Notes under the pieces: generated by a model | Databases searched by the model: none | What the model was told of the DNA's origin: nothing | Seen by the model: the letters and a program-made list of their open reading frames with translations, nothing else | Program-made: the position numbers and the translations under genes | Part shown: in pieces, positions 1 to 5,469 of the stretch | Position numbering within the stretch: position 1 is the stretch's first letter | Layout of the letters: each line of letters begins with the position of its first letter | From: JBECKQ01 sp040235375 | GTDB lineage: Bacteria; Planctomycetota; Phycisphaerae; UBA1845 | Assembly (NCBI GenBank): GCA_040235375.1 | Contig: JBECKQ010000188.1 | Span: forward strand, 1 to 7,074 | DNA: 7,074 nucleotides | Direction: 5' to 3'

Positions 1-510
1 TACGAGCATCTGCTGGCGGCCATGCCGAGGATCGCGGAAGCCTGTCCGGACGTGCGATTCGTATGGGTGGGCGACGGCCGCAATCGGCGCGAGTACGAAG
101 CCGAGCTTCGCCGCTTGCATCTGCGCGATCACGTGCACCTGACCGGACTGGTGGACCCGTCGGAAATCCCGCGATTGATGAACGGTTTCGATGTTCTGGT
201 ACACGCTTCGCAGTGGGAAGGGCTGGCGCGGTCGCTGGTGCAGGCGTCGTTGACCGCGGTGCCGGTGGTCAGCTTCGACAACGACGGCGCGCCGGAGGTC
301 GTTCAGGAGGGCGGGACCGGTCGGCTTGCTCCGCTGGGCGACGTGTACGCGCTGGCCAACGGCGTGATCGACCTCGCCCGCGATGAAGCGAAACGCCGCG
401 AGATGGGCCGGGCTGCCCGTGAATTCTGCCTGCAGCGATTTGATCACGAATCGATGGTCGATCAGATCGAGGCGCTGTACGAGCGACTCGCGAGGCCGAG
501 TTGCGAGTGA
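1..510 (+). CDS. Glycosyltransferase family 4 (GT-B fold), C-terminal part, 5' end outside window
   Basis: The reading frame is open from the first base, so only the last 169 residues are visible and the start lies upstream. The segment is the C-terminal, nucleotide-sugar-binding Rossmann half of a GT4 enzyme. In order it shows a strand with VWVGDG, an HLTGLVDPSEIP stretch (the usual loop before the donor site), then DVLVHASQWEGLARSLVQA and VPVVSFDNDGAPEVV, which hold the donor-phosphate-binding region. The family's E-x7-E motif reads E-x7-Q here (E73 and Q81 of the visible part). My recollection is that Gln at this position occurs in intact GT4 subgroups, so I do not read it as damage. The enzyme would transfer a sugar from a nucleotide-sugar donor in the cytoplasm, probably to a lipid-linked or surface glycan, given the flippase and GT2 genes nearby. 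Sugar and acceptor cannot be told from sequence. Confidence 0.9.
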   Translation, partial: YEHLLAAMPRIAEACPDVRFVWVGDGRNRREYEAELRRLHLRDHVHLTGLVDPSEIPRLMNGFDVLVHASQWEGLARSLVQASLTAVPVVSFDNDGAPEVVQEGGTGRLAPLGDVYALANGVIDLARDEAKRREMGRAAREFCLQRFDHESMVDQIEALYERLARPSCE

Positions 511-546
511 ACGGTGCACATCGGACTGATGGCACACGTCGCGCCG

Positions 547-576
547 TTGGCTGAAACGGCCCCTCGGCGCTATGCT
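547..576 (+). promoter_or_regulatory. Possible sigma70-like promoter for fumarylacetoacetase gene
   Basis: TTGGCT (547-552) and TATGCT (571-576) each match the sigma70 -35 and -10 consensus at four of six positions and are 18 bases apart. They lie in the 107-base gap before the GTG start at 618. The match is weak and may be chance. Confidence 0.25.
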
Positions 577-603
577 CCTTTCTCGGTCGGCTTTTCAATC
601 ATC

Positions 604-609
604 GGGAGG
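604..609 (+). promoter_or_regulatory. Ribosome binding site fixing the GTG start of fumarylacetoacetase
   Basis: GGGAGG ends eight bases before the GTG at 618. This is the ideal distance and supports GTG as the true start. No in-frame ATG lies near the N-terminus, so this site decides the start. Confidence 0.7.
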
Positions 610-617
610 CACTGATC

Positions 618-1934
618 GTGATCGTATTCGCGAAGGACTCGACAGCGCAGTCGTGGGTCGAGGACGCCGCCGGCAGTGAGTTTCCAATCCAGAATCTCCC
701 GTTCGGCGTATTCGAGCATGCGGGACGAAAACGGGCCGGCGCGGCCATCGGCGGATATGTGCTGGACCTGGCGGCGTTGGAGGAAGCGGGGATTTTCAAC
801 GAGCACCTCCGCTCCGCCGAAAGGCTTTTCGCGACGGACACGTTGAACCGCTACCTCGCAAGCGGGCGCGAAATGTGGTCCGCCGTGAGACGACGCGTCA
901 TCTCCCTGCTTGCGGCGGAGAACGTTGCACTCGCCGATGGGACTATGGTTGAAGCCGACCGGCGTCTGCGCGACGACAAGAGCCTGCGCGAAGCTGCGCT
1001 CGTGTCGCGGGAAGAAGTGCGCATGCACCTGCCCTGCGAAATCGGCAACTTCGTTGATTTCTACTCCTCGAAGGAGCATGCGAGCAACGTCGGGGCGATG
1101 TTTCGCGACCCTCAGAGCCCGCTTCTGCCCAACTGGGTGCATCTGCCGATCGGCTACAACGGCCGCAGCAGTTCGATCGTCGTGAGCGGCACGGATGTTC
1201 GCCGTCCATGTGGGCAGACCAAGGCGGACGACGCCGACGCGCCGACGTTCGGTCCCACAAGGCTACTCGACTTTGAACTCGAGACGGGCTTCATCACCGG
1301 GCCGGGCAATGCGCTCGGCTCACCCATCCCGGCAGGGGAGGCGCCGCAGCACATCTTCGGCATGGTGCTGGTCAACGACTGGAGCGCTCGCGACATTCAG
1401 AAATGGGAATACGTGCCGCTCGGCCCATTCCTGGGCAAGTCGTTCACGACAAGCATCAGCCCCTGGGTCGTGACGCTCGACGCGCTGGCCCCGTTCCGCG
1501 TGCCCGGGCCGAAGCAGGACCCTCCGGTGCTTCCGTACCTGCAAGCGAGGGGCGACTGGGGGCTCGACATCCAGCTCGAAGTGCTGCTGCAAAGCGGGGA
1601 GGCGACGCAGCCGCATTGCCTGGCGCGGACGAACCTAAAGCACATGTACTGGAGCATTGTTCAGCAGTTGGCGCACGTAACGTCCAACGGGACCAATGTT
1701 CTGCCGGGTGACCTGTACGCCTCGGGCACGGTGTCCGGCCCCACGCCGGACTCGTACGGCAGCATGCTGGAACTCGCCTGGCGTGGTACGAAGCCGATCA
1801 CGCTGCCGGACGGCCAGCAGCGCAAGTTCATCGCCGACGGCGACACGGTGATCATGCGCGGCCGGTGCGAAGCGGAAGGTTTTTGCGTGGGCTTCGGAGA
1901 GGTGCGGGGCAAGGTGTTGCCGGCGCGGACGTGA
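618..1934 (+). CDS. fahA: Fumarylacetoacetase (EC 3.7.1.2)
   Basis: This cytoplasmic enzyme hydrolyses 4-fumarylacetoacetate to fumarate and acetoacetate, the last step of tyrosine and homogentisate breakdown. The 438-residue product is close to the about 420 residues of animal FAH. Residues 1-120 form the small N-terminal domain and about 140-435 the FAH catalytic beta-roll. Against mouse FAH the alignment keeps a constant offset of 21 across the active site. The metal ligands Asp126, Glu199, Glu201 and Asp233 become D147, E220, E222 and D254. The catalytic His133 becomes H154, and Arg142, Gln240, Tyr244, Lys253 and Thr350 become R163, Q261, Y265, K274 and T371. All are present, so the enzyme should be active. 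Long blocks such as MVLVNDWSARDIQKWEYVP and LGPFLGKSF are nearly identical to eukaryotic FAH. Translation starts at GTG 618 behind a strong GGGAGG site. No other tyrosine-pathway gene is in the window, and the flanking genes are for polysaccharide synthesis. Confidence 0.97.
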   Translation: MIVFAKDSTAQSWVEDAAGSEFPIQNLPFGVFEHAGRKRAGAAIGGYVLDLAALEEAGIFNEHLRSAERLFATDTLNRYLASGREMWSAVRRRVISLLAAENVALADGTMVEADRRLRDDKSLREAALVSREEVRMHLPCEIGNFVDFYSSKEHASNVGAMFRDPQSPLLPNWVHLPIGYNGRSSSIVVSGTDVRRPCGQTKADDADAPTFGPTRLLDFELETGFITGPGNALGSPIPAGEAPQHIFGMVLVNDWSARDIQKWEYVPLGPFLGKSFTTSISPWVVTLDALAPFRVPGPKQDPPVLPYLQARGDWGLDIQLEVLLQSGEATQPHCLARTNLKHMYWSIVQQLAHVTSNGTNVLPGDLYASGTVSGPTPDSYGSMLELAWRGTKPITLPDGQQRKFIADGDTVIMRGRCEAEGFCVGFGEVRGKVLPART

Positions 1935-2001
1935 GGCAGGAGAGCGGCACGGCCATGCTCGTCGCCTTCGGGAGCGGTCTGCCCGCCATTGCGGAGGCCG
2001 G

Positions 2002-2421
2002 CTAGGACGGGGGGTCACTGCTGCACGCGAGGTCGATGAGCTCGATCCAGGCATGCGCCATTTCCGGACGCCACTCGCTCTCGAGCATTTCGGCCATCAG
2101 GTCCACAAGCGTGTTGCGCATGACAGCGTAGTGCTCCGGCAGGCGGTTGGTCGCGAGGCACGTCGTTCCAAAACGCGGTGCGACGCCGGCGACTCCCAGG
2201 CCGTCGGCCTGTTTCGACTTCAGGTGGTTGACGATCGCAACGAGCGACAGGAGTAGACATTCCTTCTGCTCATTAAGGCGAACCGGAAAGTAGGGCCGGA
2301 ATCCGGGGTTTTCCGCGAAGAGCGTCGCGTAATATCGATCGATCAATTCTCCCGCTCTGGGCAGCAGGAGATTGAGACTTTGCTCGATGCACTGGATCGT
2401 TCTGGTTGTGAGCGTATACAT
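2002..2421 (-). CDS. Single-domain globin (flavohaemoglobin-type globin domain), proximal His apparently replaced
   Basis: The 139-residue product covers one globin fold and has no reductase or signalling domain after it. It resembles the globin domain of flavohaemoglobins such as E. coli Hmp. SLNLLLPRAGELIDRYYATLF matches helices A-B, FAENPGFRPYF the C-D region, and EHYAVMRNTLVDLMAEML helices F-G, with W126 near the start of the last helix. The distal residues line up: Y31 with Tyr B10, Q52 with Gln E7, and F45 with Phe CD1. At the proximal position, seven residues before the conserved PEHY, the sequence has C88 where Hmp has His85, and the F-helix region (residues 79-94) looks atypical. It may bind haem through Cys, bind it weakly, or be a non-haem globin. 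Genuine family members carry out NO or O2 chemistry or sensing; which applies here is unknown. The gene converges on fumarylacetoacetase, 67 bases apart. Only a weak AGGA lies upstream of the ATG. Confidence 0.85.
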   Translation of the reverse strand: MYTLTTRTIQCIEQSLNLLLPRAGELIDRYYATLFAENPGFRPYFPVRLNEQKECLLLSLVAIVNHLKSKQADGLGVAGVAPRFGTTCLATNRLPEHYAVMRNTLVDLMAEMLESEWRPEMAHAWIELIDLACSSDPPS

Positions 2422-2464
2422 GAACGGTCCGGGTTCCTGGTGATGGCGGCGTGCTGCATCCGTT

Positions 2465-2483
2465 CGCCGGCGTCACGCCGGCG
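2465..2483. repeat. Palindromic repeat CGCCGGCG-TCA-CGCCGGCG upstream of globin
   Basis: The octamer CGCCGGCG is its own reverse complement and occurs twice, three bases apart, so the unit is both a direct and an inverted repeat. It sits 44-62 bases upstream of the globin start codon. It could be an operator or a hairpin in the globin leader. In GC-rich DNA such a site can also arise by chance. Confidence 0.55.
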
Positions 2484-2541
2484 CTGCCACCAGCAACAAT
2501 CGGCGTGTTCCGCGCGAGAATCCAGATGCAGGACACCGGCG

Positions 2542-2563
2542 AAAAAAGTGACAGAGTGTGTCA
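2542..2563 (-). terminator. Weak intrinsic-terminator-like hairpin, minus strand
   Basis: Read on the minus strand, TGACA, a five-base loop CACTC and TGTCA form a five-pair stem, followed by C and TTTTTT. It lies about 250 bases beyond the DUF2304 stop and about 120 bases before the globin start. It could end the GT2-DUF2304 transcript before the globin gene. The stem is short, so an operator is an alternative reading. Confidence 0.35.
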
Positions 2564-2810
2564 GTGGCGCGCCGCGTTATTGGTCTCGACTCGCCAGTCA
2601 GATAACGTGTCCTCGCGTCGGATTGGTCCGGTACTCCCTGCGCACAGCGGCGGGAACGTACGCCGGGCTGCGCAAACCGGCTTTCGGACGCGGCCATGCC
2701 GCTTATGGGATCGAGGCCCGGCTTTACCGGCCTGCGGACGGCTGATCGATGCGATGAGACACGGACAGTGTGATTCGACGCGGCCGACGTGTCCCCGCCG
2801 CGCGATGGGG

Positions 2811-3191
2811 TCACTCGACGGGTCGGCGCGGTTCGTCCGATGCCGGCTGCTCCTGGGCGCCTTCAATGGCGATGTGCCGCACCAGCCGGGTGATGTTCGC
2901 TTCCAGGCGGCGCATCCTCGCGTAGACCAGGAAAAAGCCGACGAACATGGCGATGATCGCCAGGTACATCACCAGGTCCGCTCCCCGGCCGATGCCCACC
3001 GCGCGAGCGATGTCCTTGGTCAGTCCCGGCCAGGCGACGGCCACGCCCGCCAGGAGCCACAGCACCGCCCACAAGAGAGCGACACGCCGACTGCCCCGGC
3101 CGCGACCGACCGCCAGAAGGCGTTCGATGAAGAGGATCGCCAGTATCGGCAGCACGATGATCTGGAAGGTATTCACGTTGCCGGACTCCAA
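2811..3191 (-). CDS. DUF2304 small integral membrane protein
   Basis: The 126-residue product has three predicted membrane helices at about 9-28, 37-54 and 72-90. A basic, heptad-like tail (RMRRLEANITRLVRHIAI, about 92-109) and a short acidic and proline-containing end follow. The pattern VALLWAVLWLLAG, then GIGRGADLVMYLAI and RRLEANITRLVR, is characteristic of the DUF2304 family, whose biochemical role is not established. It starts 23 bases after the stop of the minus-strand GT2 gene, so the two are almost certainly co-transcribed. DUF2304 genes are often seen beside DPM1-like glycosyltransferases (recalled, not checked), so a role as a membrane anchor or partner for that enzyme is my inference. 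The start is uncertain: the ATG at 3191 has no ribosome site, while an in-frame GTG at 3176 has GGAG nine bases ahead and would give a 121-residue protein beginning MNTFQ. Confidence 0.88.
   Translation of the reverse strand: MESGNVNTFQIIVLPILAILFIERLLAVGRGRGSRRVALLWAVLWLLAGVAVAWPGLTKDIARAVGIGRGADLVMYLAIIAMFVGFFLVYARMRRLEANITRLVRHIAIEGAQEQPASDEPRRPVE
3187..3190 (-). promoter_or_regulatory. Ribosome-site candidate favouring an internal GTG start of the DUF2304 gene
   Basis: GGAG on the minus strand overlaps the second codon of the longest frame. It lies nine bases before an in-frame GTG (3174-3176). The ATG at 3191 has no comparable site, so translation may begin at the GTG. Confidence 0.4.
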
Positions 3192-3214
3192 TCGCGAGCA
3201 TGTCGAGGCATGGG

Positions 3215-3964
3215 CTAATCCTGCGTCATTCGCTTGAAGAAGTAATGAAAGAGGATCCTGATGGCCCCGCTGGTGCTCTGCCCCTTGGCCTTCGAGTAGT
3301 CCGTGTAGCGGATGTGCACGGGCACTTCGCCGTAGGGCAGATGCATGTCACGGATCTGATCGATGATCTCGCTGGCGTGGGCCATGCGATCCAGCCTGAT
3401 GTCGAGCCGTTCGGCCGCCCGCCGGGAGAAGGCCCGCAGCCCGTTGTGCGTGTCGGTGATGGGCACGCCGGAAACCGTACGCGTGAAGAGCACACCCGCC
3501 TTCAACAGGAGCCGGCGGCTCATTGGAATGTCCTCGACCACACCCAGAAAACGAGAGCCGAGGCTGATGTCCCACCGGCCCTGATGGATCGGCGCGACGA
3601 GCGCCGCGATGTCCGCCACCTGGTGCTGGCCATCGCTGTCGAAGGTGACAACAAATTCGGCGCCGCGGCGGAGGGCATACGAAATCCCGGTTTGAAGCGC
3701 GGCTCCCTGGCCGCGATTGATCACGTGGCGGAGCACGCTTGCCCCGGCCCGCCGAGCGGCGTCCGCCGTACCGTCGGCGGAACCGTCATCCACGACGATA
3801 ACGTTCGGGCACAGCGAGGCGACTTGCTGCACGACGTCGCCGACGGCGGTTGCCTCGTTGTACGCGGGGATGACCACGAACACGCGCTGCCAAACGCTCG
3901 ACGGCAGGTTGTCGGCCTCCGTCGCTTCGCGTTGCTCGGTTAAGAGTTGCTCTTCGCCGGTCAT
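3215..3964 (-). CDS. Glycosyltransferase family 2, DPM1/polyprenol-phosphate sugar transferase-like
   Basis: The 249-residue product is a single GT-A domain like dolichyl- or polyprenyl-phosphate mannose/glucose synthases. VIPAYNE (31-37) and VVDDGSADGT (57-66) bind the nucleotide. NRGQGAALQTG (83-93) is a family signature. FDSDGQH (108-114) holds the metal-binding D109-x-D111. DTHNGLRAF (171-179) and YTDYSKAKGQS (220-230) are the C-terminal signatures. No membrane helix is present, and the downstream DUF2304 protein may supply membrane contact. It probably moves a sugar from a nucleotide donor to an undecaprenyl-type phosphate on the cytoplasmic face. The frame stays open upstream to 4315, but residues ahead of ATG 3964 are low-complexity and run antisense to the next gene. 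ATG 3964 leaves a normal 24-29-residue lead before the first strand. No clear ribosome site precedes it. Confidence 0.93.
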   Translation of the reverse strand: MTGEEQLLTEQREATEADNLPSSVWQRVFVVIPAYNEATAVGDVVQQVASLCPNVIVVDDGSADGTADAARRAGASVLRHVINRGQGAALQTGISYALRRGAEFVVTFDSDGQHQVADIAALVAPIHQGRWDISLGSRFLGVVEDIPMSRRLLLKAGVLFTRTVSGVPITDTHNGLRAFSRRAAERLDIRLDRMAHASEIIDQIRDMHLPYGEVPVHIRYTDYSKAKGQSTSGAIRILFHYFFKRMTQD

Positions 3965-4093
3965 CTGTCGCGCACACGTAGTGAGGACTGTCGCCGCTTC
4001 GCCGCCAACACTTTGGTCTATCGTAGCGGCTGTGGTGGGCCAATCCACCTCTTGCCAGCCGGCAGCACAGGGCCGATACGCGGAGCGGCGTGC

Positions 4094-4129
4094 TTGACCG
4101 GTTCGCACGGGGCTGTTCTTATCTGCGCA
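4094..4129 (+). promoter_or_regulatory. Promoter-like element, copy A (TTGACC-N17-TCTTAT-CTGCGCA)
   Basis: TTGACC (4094-4099) matches the -35 consensus at five of six positions. TCTTAT (4117-4122) matches the -10 at four of six, with exactly 17 bases between. CTGCGCA (4123-4129) follows directly. It lies 56 bases before the ATG of the plus-strand GT2 gene, inside the 214-base gap between the divergent glycosyltransferase genes. A closely matching copy lies at 6139-6174, before the flippase gene. Confidence 0.5.
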
Positions 4130-4178
4130 TAGCCCGCAGTTGGCGGGAACAGGGGCGCGCTGCCGACGATCACACGAG

Positions 4179-5210
4179 ATGGACGTAACCTTGGTCATTC
4201 CGGGCAGGAATGCGGCCGGCACGATCGGCGCCTGCCTCAATTCCGTGACGCCGCTGCTGGGCCGGGACGGCCTAACGGAGGTCATCTTCGTCGATGACGG
4301 ATCGCGGGACGACACGCGTGAGATCGTGGCGAAATACCCGGTCAGGTGCGTTGCCGGGCCCGGCCGGGGGCCAGGGGCGGCGCGAAACCTCGGCTGGCGA
4401 GCTGCCGGGACCGAGCTGGTCTGGTTTGTCGATTCAGACTGCGTGGCGGAGCCGGACGCTCTGGCCCGGCTGGTCCCGTACTTCGACAGGCTGAAGCTGG
4501 GCGGCGTGAGCGGCAGCTACGGCAACATGCGGCCGGATTCGCTCCTGGCCACATTGATTCACGAGGAGATCATCGAGCGTCATCGCTGGATGCGGCGCGC
4601 GATGGAGCATCGCGGCCGTATCGACTTTCTGGCGACCTTCAACGTGCTGTACCGCCGCGCGGCCCTGGAGGAAGTAGGGGGGTTCGACGAGCGGTTTCTC
4701 AAGGGCCAGGATGCGGAGCTCTCGTGGCGGGTGATGGCGGCCGGTTACGACCTGGCCTTTGATTTTGACTCCCGCGTGCGACACTTTCACGAGACGCGCT
4801 GGTTGAAGTACCTGCGGACGCAGCGCCAGCAGGGCTACTGGCGGGTGTGGCTGCACTTGGGCCGGGAGGGCCGGGCGCACCGCGGCGGTGATTCGTACAG
4901 CACCGTCGTGGACCACGTGCAGCCGCCGCTGGCGATGCTCAGCCTCTGCTCGTTGCTGCTGTTGGCGGTTCCGGGGTTGCGCTGGGTGCCGGCCGTCGCG
5001 GCGGGGCTGCTGGCGGTTTGTCAGGTTCCGATGACGGCGCGGCTCGTGAAGGCTACCGGCAAGGTACGGCTGGTCTGGTTTGCAATGATGAGCTTTCTGC
5101 GCGCGTACTGGCGCGGGGTCGGGATGACAACGGCCACGGTGCGCGCCGTCTTCGGCAAACGGCCGTACGGCTCGACGTACGCCACGGACGGAGAGATCAC
5201 CGCCGGTTAG
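4179..5210 (+). CDS. Glycosyltransferase family 2 with C-terminal membrane helices
   Basis: The 343-residue product begins directly with the GT-A domain (VTLVIPGRN, 3-11). FVDDGS (37-42) and PGRGPGAARN (61-70) contact the donor. VDSDC (84-88) carries the metal-binding D85-x-D87. VGGFDERF (166-173) and GQDAELSWR (176-184) form the acceptor/catalytic-base region, with D178 the likely base. RHFHETRWLKYL (201-212) is typical of surface-polysaccharide GT2 enzymes. Two hydrophobic helices follow at about 250-266 and 269-287, with a third hydrophobic stretch near 297-312, so the enzyme is probably held at the inner membrane. An in-frame TTG at 4140 would add 13 residues, but ATG 4179 places the first strand at the normal position. 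The ribosome site is poor. The gene is divergent from the DPM1-like GT2 and probably acts in the same glycan pathway. Sugar specificity is not readable. Confidence 0.93.
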   Translation: MDVTLVIPGRNAAGTIGACLNSVTPLLGRDGLTEVIFVDDGSRDDTREIVAKYPVRCVAGPGRGPGAARNLGWRAAGTELVWFVDSDCVAEPDALARLVPYFDRLKLGGVSGSYGNMRPDSLLATLIHEEIIERHRWMRRAMEHRGRIDFLATFNVLYRRAALEEVGGFDERFLKGQDAELSWRVMAAGYDLAFDFDSRVRHFHETRWLKYLRTQRQQGYWRVWLHLGREGRAHRGGDSYSTVVDHVQPPLAMLSLCSLLLLAVPGLRWVPAVAAGLLAVCQVPMTARLVKATGKVRLVWFAMMSFLRAYWRGVGMTTATVRAVFGKRPYGSTYATDGEITAG

Positions 5211-5259
5211 TGGCTCCGGACTCCCCTCCCTCGCACCCGATCAACGTCCGATAACATCC

Positions 5260-5308
5260 GTCGCAGCCAAAAGTCTATTGCGAGAGATTGTCTCTTCTTT
5301 TTTGCGAC
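5260..5308 (+). terminator. Intrinsic terminator after the GT2 gene, within a larger inverted repeat
   Basis: The core is AGAGA-TTG-TCTCT (5283-5295), followed by TC and six T (5298-5303), 72 bases beyond the GT2 stop. This is a plausible rho-independent terminator. Outer segments also pair: GTCGCA (5260-5265) with TGCGAC (5303-5308), and AAAAG with CTTTT (5297-5301). The whole 49 bases can therefore fold into one interrupted hairpin. It separates the GT2 transcript from the PEP-CTERM gene. Confidence 0.55.
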
Positions 5309-5405
5309 TCAAGACGATAGCTTGGGAGGGTCAGGCTGCCCGTGAGAGAAACACGCCGGATTCGCGGCCTGACTGTCTGTTTGTTGGGAGAGAGAGTGCG
5401 CTTGT

Positions 5406-5418
5406 TCACATCGTGTGA
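5406..5418. promoter_or_regulatory. Operator-like palindrome TCACA-TCG-TGTGA upstream of the PEP-CTERM gene
   Basis: The five-base arms TCACA and TGTGA are perfect inverted repeats around TCG. They lie 52-64 bases before the chosen ATG at 5470, a usual place for a regulator site. The half-sites resemble those of CRP-family proteins but are in inverted order with only three bases between, so a classical CRP site is unlikely. Confidence 0.35.
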
Positions 5419-5456
5419 CCGCACCATCTCGCTGTCCGAATAAGCCGCATGGCGGC

Positions 5457-5461
5457 GGAGG
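5457..5461 (+). promoter_or_regulatory. Ribosome binding site that fixes the PEP-CTERM start at 5470
   Basis: GGAGG ends eight bases before ATG 5470. An earlier in-frame ATG at 5449 overlaps this region and has no ribosome site, so the shorter form is preferred. Confidence 0.75.
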
Positions 5462-5469
5462 TATGGAAG

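Larger units (their letters stand above)
2422..2810. other. 389-base gene-free gap between globin and DUF2304 genes
   Basis: I see no credible coding sequence on either strand; the open frames here are low-complexity, Arg/Pro-rich translations. The gap holds a CGCCGGCG-TCA-CGCCGGCG palindrome (2465-2483), a TGACA-N5-TGTCA hairpin beside a run of six A/T (2542-2563), a bulged hairpin AGG-C-CCGG / CCGG-CCT (2714-2733), and an ACAC-N5-GTGT inverted repeat (2759-2771). Both flanking genes read leftward, so the gap should contain the globin promoter and the end of the GT2-DUF2304 transcript. Confidence 0.6.

Noticed and set aside
217..252. GT4 E-x7-E motif reading E-x7-Q as a sign of an inactive enzyme
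   Set aside because: To my recollection, 'EGLAR...Q' followed by a VPVVS...DGA.EVV segment occurs in intact GT4 subgroups. The rest of the domain shows no decay.
1935..1983. GGCAG ... CTGCC inverted repeat after the fumarylacetoacetase stop as a terminator
   Set aside because: The arms are only five bases, the loop is about 39 bases, and there is no T-run on either strand.
2605..2800. Two ACGTGTCC-like octamers in the gap as a repeat family
   Set aside because: The match covers only eight bases plus scattered neighbours, with no consistent spacing or position relative to a gene.
2451..3218. Plus-strand open frame of 255 codons over the gap and DUF2304 gene
   Set aside because: The translation is Arg/His/Gln/Asp-rich without hydrophobic core patterns, as expected from the opposite strand of a GC-rich gene. 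DUF2304 on the minus strand explains the region.
3200..3943. Long plus-strand open frame (247 codons) opposite the minus-strand GT2 gene
   Set aside because: It is an antisense shadow: the minus strand has all GT2 motifs, while this frame shows no recognisable domain and an Arg/His/Pro-rich composition.
3965..4315. Upstream extension of the minus-strand GT2 frame by 117 codons
   Set aside because: The extra residues are low-complexity and run antisense through the promoter gap and the start of the divergent GT2 gene. The GT-A domain begins normally from ATG 3964.
5391..5420. Possible sigma54 (-24/-12) promoter for the PEP-CTERM gene at GGGAGAGAGAGTGC
   Set aside because: GG-N10-GC spacing is present, but the surrounding bases do not match TGGCAC and TTGC. 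In this context the spacing alone is not evidence.
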